From: Mollicutes bacterium
Lineage (GTDB): Bacteria > Bacillota_I > Bacilli_A > Izemoplasmatales > Izemoplasmataceae
DNA length: 5,380 nt
Direction of reading: 5' to 3'
NCBI GenBank assembly: GCA_003559585.1
Contig: PWKX01000195.1
Location: 1 to 5,380, forward strand
In this document: piece after piece, positions 1 through 4,992 of the stretch
Numbering within the stretch: the stretch's first letter is position 1
Layout: every line of letters starts with the position of its first letter
Notes under the pieces: model-generated
The model's input: the letters and a program-made list of their open reading frames with translations, nothing else
Told to the model about the DNA's origin: nothing
Databases searched by the model: none
Program-made: the position numbers and the translations under genes

Positions 1-5
1 GATAA
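1..5 (+). other. Probable stop codon of a preceding gene (TAATG overlap)
   Basis: The window opens with gataATG. A TAA at 3-5 shares its last base with the ATG at 5-7, the same TAATG junction seen at four other gene borders here. The inference is that an upstream tail gene ends at position 5 in that frame. Only one codon of it would be visible, so the call rests on the pattern alone. Confidence 0.35.
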
Positions 6-445
6 TGGCTAAGACGTTACGCGTACGTACCGCGACAGGGTGGGTCACGAAGCCCGCCGCTGATATTCCGGCTAACAGGTTGTCTGCGGAAGAGGTAGAT
101 GACAACTTTCTAGAAGTAGAGGAAGAAGCCAAGACAGTAGGGCATGTGGTTACAGCAGCTTCAGCCACACTGACACTTGTTGACGCAAACGTAGAGCACC
201 AAGTTACCGCTACCGCTGTACTGACGATCCCTACAAACGCATTGACGGAGTTTGCGCAAGGCACGAAGATAGCCGTACTGTCCACTACAGCAGGCGCAGT
301 CACAATCACAGCATCTGGCGGCGTAACGCTAAACGGGGTGGATGGCGGCAGTGCGACGTTGTCGGGCCAGTATTCCGCCGCTGTTGTAACAAAAGTCGGC
401 ACGGATGCGTGGGTCATTAACGGCGACCACGGTGGGGTGGTGTAA
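5..445 (+). CDS. Short phage virion/tail-fibre-type protein with LSAEEVDDNF adaptor motif
   Basis: This 146-aa protein has two visible parts. Residues 1-45 contain RLSAEEVDDNFLEVEE (25-40), a short helical motif that, from memory, recurs near the N-terminus of many phage tail-fibre and neck/tail appendage proteins, where it plausibly acts as an attachment or oligomerisation element. Residues 46-140 are Thr/Val/Ala/Gly-rich and suited to beta strands. Landmarks are TIPTNALTEFAQGTKIAV (74-91), AVTITASGGVTLNG (98-111), LSGQYSAAVVTKVGTDAW (119-136) and a closing VING. This matches a beta-strand domain common in phage particle proteins. There is no signal peptide or membrane segment. The ATG at 5 is the only start available; any Shine-Dalgarno sequence lies outside the window. 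The stop overlaps the next ATG as TAATG, which implies translational coupling to the glycine-rich gene. Exact role (fibre, adaptor or decoration protein) is not resolvable. Confidence 0.8.
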   Translation: MAKTLRVRTATGWVTKPAADIPANRLSAEEVDDNFLEVEEEAKTVGHVVTAASATLTLVDANVEHQVTATAVLTIPTNALTEFAQGTKIAVLSTTAGAVTITASGGVTLNGVDGGSATLSGQYSAAVVTKVGTDAWVINGDHGGVV

Positions 446-1341
446 TGCTGATTTCACTGGCGGGCCTATACTCCAGGGGCGTGGCAGAAGACCCCGCCGC
501 TGTCGGCGGCCTTGAGTCTGTGCTGGCGGATGGCGGCACGTATTACCGCCTGCATACGTTTTTTGCGAGCGGCGCCCTAACTGTAAACCGCGATATTGAC
601 GTAGAATACCTACTTGTCGCTGGCGGTGGCTCCGGAGGCCGCGCTGGCGGAAGTATCGGTGGTGGCGGTGGCGGGGCTGGCGGTAGATACGCCAACTTGG
701 GCGCACCGTCCGCTCTAGCGGCTGGTGTCCACACAGTGACGGTCGGGCTGGGTGGACAGCCCAGCGACGACACAGAGGGCGCACCCGGCGAGTCCTCTAC
801 GTTCTTTGGGCTTGTCGCGGTTGGCGGCGGACAAGGGGGCCGGGGTAACAGCTTCGGCGCAGTGACCGGCGGTGATGGCGGGTCTGGCGGCGGCACGGCG
901 GGGAGTAATAGCGGCGGCGACGGGCTCGGTGGCAGCGGTACGCCGGGGCAAGGGTCTGATGGGGGTGGCACACAGGTCACATCTAGCACAGGCAGCACGT
1001 CAGGCGCAGGCGGCGGCGGGGCCACTACCATGGGCGGCTCGGGCGGCCTCAAAGACTCTGGCGCAGGCGGCGCAGGGGCTGATGCATCCGCTTTTGCATT
1101 GTCGGGAGTTGCGGGTGGCGGCGCTGGCGGTGCCGGAACCGGGTGGCTCGCAAACGATGCCACCGATGGAGGAGGGAACGGCGGTCAGGTTGACCAAGAT
1201 GGTGCTCCAGGCGCGCCCAACACTGGCGGCGGCGGTGGCGGCGCTGGCAGAGGCAACATGAGAGGCGGCGCGGGGGGTAGCGGCGTGATTGTAGTCAGGT
1301 ACGAGATCACGCAAGCCGAGTACAACGCGGAGGCCGCATAA
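445..1341 (+). CDS. Glycine-rich tail adhesin-like protein
   Basis: This 298-aa protein is dominated by a glycine-rich domain. A short N-terminal part (1-50, including YYRLHTFFASGALTV) leads into VEYLLVAGGGSGG (53-65). After that come runs of GGGGGGAGG, GGQGGRG, GGDGGSGGG, AGGGG, GGGAGGAGTG and TGGGGGGAGRG, and the domain closes with GGAGGSGVIVVRY (274-286). The opening VxYLLVAGGG and the closing GGSGVIVVRY are the typical borders of the phage 'glycine-rich domain'. In T-even gp38-type adhesins, glycine-rich motifs pack as polyglycine II helices in a sandwich, and the loops between them contact the host receptor. A receptor-binding role here is inferred by analogy. VHTVTVGLGG (95-104) and STFFGLVAVGGG (118-129) are also typical domain elements. 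The start is ATG 445, overlapping the previous stop (TAATG). Only a G-rich stretch (431-440) serves as Shine-Dalgarno, so coupling probably matters. Extra open frames on both strands here are by-products of the GGN codons. Confidence 0.85.
   Translation: MLISLAGLYSRGVAEDPAAVGGLESVLADGGTYYRLHTFFASGALTVNRDIDVEYLLVAGGGSGGRAGGSIGGGGGGAGGRYANLGAPSALAAGVHTVTVGLGGQPSDDTEGAPGESSTFFGLVAVGGGQGGRGNSFGAVTGGDGGSGGGTAGSNSGGDGLGGSGTPGQGSDGGGTQVTSSTGSTSGAGGGGATTMGGSGGLKDSGAGGAGADASAFALSGVAGGGAGGAGTGWLANDATDGGGNGGQVDQDGAPGAPNTGGGGGGAGRGNMRGGAGGSGVIVVRYEITQAEYNAEAA
1114..1248 (+). repeat. Pair of exact 15-bp direct repeats 120 bp apart in the glycine-rich gene
   Basis: The 15-mer ggtggcggcgctggc occurs at 1114-1128 and again at 1234-1248. 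The offset of 120 bp equals 40 codons, so recombination or slippage between the copies would remove 40 residues in frame and keep the C-terminal GGSGVIVVRY border. The copies code for similar glycine-rich turns and may only reflect codon preference for GGC/GGT. Confidence 0.6.
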
Positions 1342-1811
1342 TGGACATACTTTTCGATCTGGCCACAGAAAAGTTCACCGTGGACACATCCGATGCCCAG
1401 CCTTGGGGCGCAGACTTACGAATCATCCTTGACCTACGCGGGCAATCCCTCAATCTTCGGGGGCTCAGCCTGCGGCTAACGGTGACCGCTGATGGCGAGC
1501 AGGTTTTTGAGCAGCAGCTACCGCCCCCCGGCGCGCTGTATTCACAGACTAGCCAAGGCGTGATCGCAGCAGGCCGGGTAATGTGGCTTCCTGACCAGCA
1601 AATCACTATTCAAGCGCAGGGTGGCAGGCGTCCTAGCGTCGCGTCCCGCACCATATCGTTTACCGCTCCGCGCCCTGACAGACCCTACCCCTCCTGGGGC
1701 TGGGCGGATGGGCGCTGGCAGGCACCAGAGCCACAACCTGACGATGGCGATCTGTACGGGTGGGATGAAGGCGCCGGGGAGTGGGTAAAGGCCGGAGATG
1801 CCTTTTACTGA
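1341..1811 (+). CDS. Hypothetical phage tail-associated protein with C-terminal Pro/Trp motif
   Basis: This 156-aa protein is of unassigned function. Residues 1-110 read as a compact beta-sandwich-like domain with alternating hydrophobics (LRIILDLRG, LSLRLTVTADGEQVFEQQLP, QQITIQAQG, SRTISFTAPRP). Residues 112-149 carry a distinctive aromatic/proline pattern: PYPSWGW, then RWQAP.PQP, then DGDLYGWDEGAGEWV. From memory, a similar PSW...W..P.P.P.D...Y.WDE....W signature sits at the C-terminus of various phage tail and baseplate proteins, including cyanophage ones. It may be a small interaction or carbohydrate-contact module. The ATG at 1341 overlaps the previous stop (TAATG) and is well supported by GGAGG at 1329-1333 with a 7-nt gap. 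The position between an adhesin and a tailspike suggests a tail accessory role or a chaperone-like role. No catalytic motif is recognisable. Confidence 0.75.
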   Translation: MDILFDLATEKFTVDTSDAQPWGADLRIILDLRGQSLNLRGLSLRLTVTADGEQVFEQQLPPPGALYSQTSQGVIAAGRVMWLPDQQITIQAQGGRRPSVASRTISFTAPRPDRPYPSWGWADGRWQAPEPQPDDGDLYGWDEGAGEWVKAGDAFY

Positions 1812-1843
1812 TTACGTATAGCAGCAAGACCAACGCAGACTAT

Positions 1844-1847
1844 GGAG
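1844..1847 (+). promoter_or_regulatory. Shine-Dalgarno GGAG that fixes the tailspike start at 1855
   Basis: GGAG at 1844-1847 lies 7 nt before ATG 1855, which is good spacing. The in-frame GTG at 1849 would be only 1 nt away from it, and the ATG at 1842 is out of frame. ATG 1855 is therefore the better start, two codons inside the longest open frame. Confidence 0.7.
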
Positions 1848-1854
1848 TGTGATA

Positions 1855-3459
1855 ATGCCTAGTATAGAGATACCCGCAACGCTTGTCATCGCGCAAAGCG
1901 ATATGCCCGCTGATCGCGAGTCAACACCCACAGAGTCTGCACCAGCGCGCCTACTGACCCCGCTGGACTTTGTCGAGGACGGTGATGATGACAGCGATAC
2001 GATTGAGCGGTTCTTTGCCTTTGCCGCAGACGGCAGCGCATCGCGCCCTTATGAGCTAGCAGCGCGAGGGACATTTCGACTAACGCGCCCGCTGGTGGTA
2101 GATGGTGTTACGCGAGGCATGAGGGTAGACCTCACGCTGATCGACACCATAGGGATGGATGACGTTGTCACGATCAAGCGCTGTGGCGGCGCGGTATGGG
2201 AGGGGATATGCCGCGTCCGTGGCGTGCGAGCAGGCACGGCGGCCTTGCGCGTTGGATACGATACAGTCAACTGCGTGCGCCTGGAAAGTAACCGCGCTGC
2301 CAAGTTGTGCCACTTTGATACGCGAGGCAGTTCAGGTTGGGGTGTTTATCACGGTGCGGGAAACAGCAACATGCTGGAAATCGGCAACGTGATATCGAGA
2401 GAAAACGGGTGCAGCGCCCGCACAGACAGACAGCACCATGTTGATGTGGAGCGGTATTCAAACGCAGATCGCAACAACATTCACCAGCGGACCACGCTCC
2501 ATTTAGAAGATGTGTCTCAGCTTCCGTCCTCTGCGCATCGCTTGGCTCGCGCCTTTATCGTGACGCCGAGCCGCGAGCCTCACAAGATTACTAATATCGA
2601 CCGGGAGTCGGGCTCTATCACAGTGTATCCGCGCATACCTGACGCGGATCAGATCGCTGGCCCAATCGCCATGGTGTTTGGCGGCGGGCTATGCCTGGAT
2701 GCCGGAGGCTATACAGCCAAAGCGCGATTCGGCATGGTGTCGCCTACGCGCTGCGGCACGGGGCTGTGGCTCACAGGTTACGACACCGCCGTGGGCGCAG
2801 GGATTACCAGCCAATACAACGGCGTGGGTCTGGCGCTGGGCAACAATCCTGATAACGCATTTGGCGGCACCAAACTGGATAGCGTGTATTTCGAAGCTGA
2901 GCCGGTTGCTGAGGTGGTACACTGCAACCAGACAAGCAATTCATCGCATGGCTCGCTTTTTAGCGCTGTCACGTCACTAGACATGTCGGCGGTAAAGACG
3001 TTGTCATGGCTGCGGCCCAGTGGAGAGGTGGGTAGCCGTAGACGATATTTGCCGCTCACAATGCCGCGTAATGGGAACTGGTGGACGCCGAGCAATGAAC
3101 GGGACGTTATCCGTAGCACCCGAGATGACGAGTCGGCCTACGCAGTGCGGGCGTCACCTGAGCCACGGGATGACCATTATGCGTATGTGCGCCGCAGCAG
3201 CAGTCGTCTTGCGCTGGTGGATAACGACAGGGTGCGTGCTCGACGAGGCGTGAAGCCCTCCACTTTTATCTTGTATGGCGCTGGCGAGAATGGAGAGTAC
3301 ACAGGCTCATTCTCTGTAACGTGCGGCTCTGATTACACCATCAACGGCAAGCCTGGCCCCGTCACCTTGCCGAGACTGAAAGCGCCAATCACCATCCATG
3401 TACTTCTCACATCAGGCAGCAACTGGACAGTTACTCTGACTGACCACATCATGCCTTAA
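1855..3459 (+). CDS. Right-handed beta-helix tailspike/tail-fibre-like protein (pectate-lyase-like fold)
   Basis: This 534-aa protein is probably a host-surface-binding or surface-polysaccharide-degrading tailspike. Residues 33-60 (LLTPLDFVEDGDDDSDTIERFFAFAADG) match the 'DFG..GDG..DDT.A...A' entry motif of pectate-lyase-3-type beta-helices. It is followed by short repeating strands typical of a parallel beta-helix: GTFRLTRPLVVDG, LTLIDTIGMDDVVTIKRCGGAVWEGICRVRG, AALRVGYDTVNCVRLES, and ENGCS....HHVDVERYSNADRNN. Residues about 213-278 (LHLEDVSQLPSS ... HKITNIDRESGSITVYPRIP ... MVFGGG) look like a small domain inserted into the helix. Helix-like coils then resume (GLCLDAGGYTAKARFGMV, GTGLWLTGYD, NGVGLALGN, KLDSVYFEAEPVAEVV). 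Residues 390-470 are Arg-rich, and the C-terminus (GSFSVTCGSDYTING ... SNWTVTLTD) is beta-rich and may trimerise. Catalytic acids cannot be assigned from sequence alone. The N-terminus (1-32) is too short for a large virion-anchoring domain, so the protein may dock through a neighbour. It lies 43 nt after the previous gene and 14 nt before the repeat-protein gene. Confidence 0.78.
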   Translation: MPSIEIPATLVIAQSDMPADRESTPTESAPARLLTPLDFVEDGDDDSDTIERFFAFAADGSASRPYELAARGTFRLTRPLVVDGVTRGMRVDLTLIDTIGMDDVVTIKRCGGAVWEGICRVRGVRAGTAALRVGYDTVNCVRLESNRAAKLCHFDTRGSSGWGVYHGAGNSNMLEIGNVISRENGCSARTDRQHHVDVERYSNADRNNIHQRTTLHLEDVSQLPSSAHRLARAFIVTPSREPHKITNIDRESGSITVYPRIPDADQIAGPIAMVFGGGLCLDAGGYTAKARFGMVSPTRCGTGLWLTGYDTAVGAGITSQYNGVGLALGNNPDNAFGGTKLDSVYFEAEPVAEVVHCNQTSNSSHGSLFSAVTSLDMSAVKTLSWLRPSGEVGSRRRYLPLTMPRNGNWWTPSNERDVIRSTRDDESAYAVRASPEPRDDHYAYVRRSSSRLALVDNDRVRARRGVKPSTFILYGAGENGEYTGSFSVTCGSDYTINGKPGPVTLPRLKAPITIHVLLTSGSNWTVTLTDHIMP

Positions 3460-3473
3460 CGCAAGAGGTAGCC

Positions 3474-4529
3474 ATGTCGTCCATACGTTATTCCGTAGAA
3501 ATGTATGCAGACCAGATGTACACCTGGGTAGATCAGGAAGGCGTACATGTAACTCTGGGCGACATAACTGCTGACTTTGATGCGACCCACCTAACAGACA
3601 CAGGGTACTCTGCGGCCAACTACGCAGAGCTGTATTATACATGGTCAAGACTACCAGATACACTTGAGGTAGCGCTTGGCGATACAGTAGCAACTTTTGA
3701 CGGCGTCGTAACCGACGAAGTCGCAGGCGATATCTCCGTACTGCTGGACGACTCGGTAGCGGGCGTAGCAGCTGCGCACGGCATTAGCGCAACGCTGGCA
3801 GCTACGCTAGACGGCACACAGGCTGTCTTTAACGCAGAATTTGGTGATGACGTTGTTGGCGATATAGCTGCAACATTGTCTGACACAGTAATAGAAGCTC
3901 AGGCTGTACACGGCGTCACTGGTGACATAGGCGCGGCACTGTCGGACACTACAGCCGATCTGGACGGGTACTTCGGCGCGCCAGCAGACGGTGAGATACG
4001 CGTAACACTAGGTGATACCGCCAGTGAATTCAGCGGTGCCGTAGGCGTGACTGCTACACTGTCTACTTCGCTTGGAGACTTGGACCTCTCTATAGTCGCT
4101 GCGCATGGTGTTGTAGGAGACGTTGCGGCCACACTGGACGACACAGTATCGGCGCTTCAGGGTACGTTTGAAGATGTCACTGTCACTGGCGATCTAGGCG
4201 TAACGCTGGATGATACAGGGGCCGCCTTCACCGGAACCGCAGCGGCGGCAGTAAGAGGCGACATTTCAGCGGTACTAGAAAGCACAGGGGCTAGTGTATC
4301 TGCGCTGCATGGCGTCAGTGGGACGATCAGTCAGACCCTGGATGACACAGAGGCGCTGCTCACCTTCACGCCAGCCAGTCTGGGACGCCCACGTCGCCCA
4401 GCCGTGCTGCTAATCAGCCGCAGTCCAGGCGTAGAGAGAGTACTGACTAGGGCAGATGTCGTTAATGTGAGCGCGTTGCCGGAAGTAAGCGCTGCTACTG
4501 GCCCGCCTGGTGTGACGCGGATACCATAA
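3474..4529 (+). CDS. Acidic, lysine-free tandem-repeat protein, probable phage fibre/structural component
   Basis: This 351-aa protein is of unknown function. After an N-terminal duplicated module (residues 6-84, see separate entry) it consists of repeats of 21-24 residues up to about residue 300. The consensus is GDI.xTL[DGS]DT.A.......G-V, with core Leu residues at 68, 91, 112, 135, 156, 179, 200, 221, 245, 268 and 289. Alternating hydrophobics suggest two beta strands per repeat and hence a beta-solenoid or beta-rich stalk. The sequence has no Lys and no Cys. Between residues 62 and 300 I count about 39 Asp/Glu against 2 Arg. The tail (301-351) switches to Arg/Pro/Val-rich (GRPRRPAVLLISRSPGVERVLTR when read on from 304). 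No signal peptide or membrane helix is visible. The ATG at 3474 is supported by AAGAGG at 3463-3468 with a 5-nt gap. Its place beside the tailspike gene suggests an exposed virion part, such as a fibre shaft or decoration protein. Similar 'TLDD' repeats exist in phage proteins as far as I recall, but this is unverified. Confidence 0.75.
   Translation: MSSIRYSVEMYADQMYTWVDQEGVHVTLGDITADFDATHLTDTGYSAANYAELYYTWSRLPDTLEVALGDTVATFDGVVTDEVAGDISVLLDDSVAGVAAAHGISATLAATLDGTQAVFNAEFGDDVVGDIAATLSDTVIEAQAVHGVTGDIGAALSDTTADLDGYFGAPADGEIRVTLGDTASEFSGAVGVTATLSTSLGDLDLSIVAAHGVVGDVAATLDDTVSALQGTFEDVTVTGDLGVTLDDTGAAFTGTAAAAVRGDISAVLESTGASVSALHGVSGTISQTLDDTEALLTFTPASLGRPRRPAVLLISRSPGVERVLTRADVVNVSALPEVSAATGPPGVTRIP
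3489..3725 (+). repeat. Tandem duplication of a 39-residue YS...YA..(Y)YTW module at the N-terminus of the repeat protein
   Basis: Residues 6-44 and 45-84 of the 3474-4529 protein align. The first copy has YSVEMYADQMYTW (6-18) and the second YSAANYAELYYTW (45-57). Each is followed by a TL/AL-GD strand unit (VTLGDITADFD and VALGDTVATFD) and then a TD dipeptide. Seven of the 13 header residues are identical with a constant offset of 39; one residue is inserted later in the second copy. The DNA copies have diverged, so the event is old or selected at protein level only. Confidence 0.75.
3657..4373 (+). repeat. Array of about 11 protein-level repeats of 21-24 residues (63-72 bp)
   Basis: These repeats cover residues 62-300 of the acidic protein. 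Spacing of the core Leu, in order, is 23, 21, 23, 21, 23, 21, 21, 24, 23 and 21 residues. Two types occur. Type H ends in A.HG[VI] (AAHGI, AVHGV, AAHGV, ALHGV) and its unit is 21 residues each time. Type F has an A.F or A.L core followed by acidic or Gly/Ala residues (ATFDGVVTDEV, AVFNAEFGDDV, AAFTGTAAAAV) and is 23-24 residues, with one 21-residue exception (SEFSGAVGV). The order from residue 62 is F H F H F F H F F H F. Nucleotide identity between units is low apart from the gacac/gatac segments coding DT. Confidence 0.8.
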
Positions 4530-4536
4530 ACCTGTC

Positions 4537-4565
4537 TCGACGGCTATACTCTGAAAAGCCGTTGA
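4537..4565 (+). other. Hairpin in the gap before the GC-rich gene
   Basis: TCGACGGCT at 4537-4545 can pair with AGCCGTTGA at 4557-4565. This gives 9 base pairs, one of them G-U, with an 11-nt loop (4546-4556). No U-tract follows, so it is not a classical intrinsic terminator. It starts 8 nt after the stop of the repeat-protein gene and ends 9 nt before the GAGGA ribosome-binding site (4574-4578) of the next gene. It could be an RNA-processing or stability element, or a leftover at a cassette junction. Confidence 0.5.
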
Positions 4566-4584
4566 CCAACTACGAGGATTTACC

Positions 4585-4992
4585 ATGGCTACTGCACTGA
4601 ACGTGACACTGCGCAACGCGCACCTCAACAACATTCGTGACGCGATTGATGCGGGCGCGGGGCCAGGCGTGGTCAACATCTACTCGGGCACTCGACCGGC
4701 CTCTGGCGGCACCGCGACCACGCTCCTGGGCACCTGTACCTTCAGCGCCGCCAGCGCGCCGGATGCGTCAGGCGGCGTCCTGACCTTCAGCGCCATCACC
4801 GAGGACTCCTCAGCGGACGCTACCGACACCGCGACCTGGGCGCGCCTGGAGGACAGCACTGGCGCGTGGGTGGCCGATATGGACGTGGGCGAAGCCGGGT
4901 CTGGCGCAGGCTTGATCCTGAACACCACAAGCATTGTGGCAGGCGGCCCGATCCGTATCGACTCTGGCACCCTGACCGCCGGTAACGCGTAA
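4585..4992 (+). CDS. Phage tail/virion-associated protein of a common 'hypothetical' family
   Basis: This 135-aa protein is of a type that, from memory, is frequent in tailed phages and prophages and usually annotated as hypothetical or tail protein. Family-like features are an N-terminal LNVTLRNAHLNNIRDAIDAG (5-24), then VVNIYSGTRPASGGTATTLLGTCTFS (29-54), ASGGVLTFSAITEDSSADATDTATWARLEDSTGAWV (61-96), and GLILNTTSIVAGGPIRIDSGTLT (109-131). The pattern suggests a short helix followed by a beta-sandwich. It contains no Lys and has net negative charge. The ATG at 4585 is supported by GAGGA (4574-4578) with a 6-nt gap. The DNA is about 68% GC over 4621-4980, against about 56% in samples of the genes on either side, and strongly prefers C/G third positions (acc, gcc, ctg, gac). 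This suggests it was acquired separately. The stop overlaps the next ATG as TAATG. The precise virion role is unknown. Confidence 0.8.
   Translation: MATALNVTLRNAHLNNIRDAIDAGAGPGVVNIYSGTRPASGGTATTLLGTCTFSAASAPDASGGVLTFSAITEDSSADATDTATWARLEDSTGAWVADMDVGEAGSGAGLILNTTSIVAGGPIRIDSGTLTAGNA

Noticed and set aside
18..30. Overlapping palindromes TACGCGTA (18-25) and GTACGTAC (23-30)
   Set aside because: They lie inside codons for LRVRT and are short. No supporting pattern elsewhere.
543..1163. Long proline-rich open frame on the - strand
   Set aside because: It is the mirror of GGN glycine codons in the + strand adhesin gene. It has no ribosome-binding site and no recognisable domain.
872..1261. 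Second + strand open frame inside the glycine-rich gene
   Set aside because: Ala/Gly-rich shadow of low-complexity DNA. The main frame carries the conserved domain borders.
1849..1851. GTG start for the tailspike
   Set aside because: Only 1 nt from GGAG. ATG 1855 has a 7-nt gap and is preferred.
1855..3459. Diversity-generating retroelement target at the tailspike C-terminus
   Set aside because: No template repeat, reverse transcriptase or C-lectin-type end is visible in the window.
3474..4529. CRISPR-like or DNA-level tandem repeat array
   Set aside because: The repetition is at protein level. Nucleotide copies differ widely and there are no constant repeats with unique spacers.
4521..4550. 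Sigma70-like promoter using TATACT at 4545-4550
   Set aside because: No convincing -35 at 16-18 nt upstream, and the box lies in the hairpin. Chance is likely.
4537..4565. Intrinsic transcription terminator
   Set aside because: The stem is followed by accaac rather than a T-run, and genes continue on the same strand within 20 nt.
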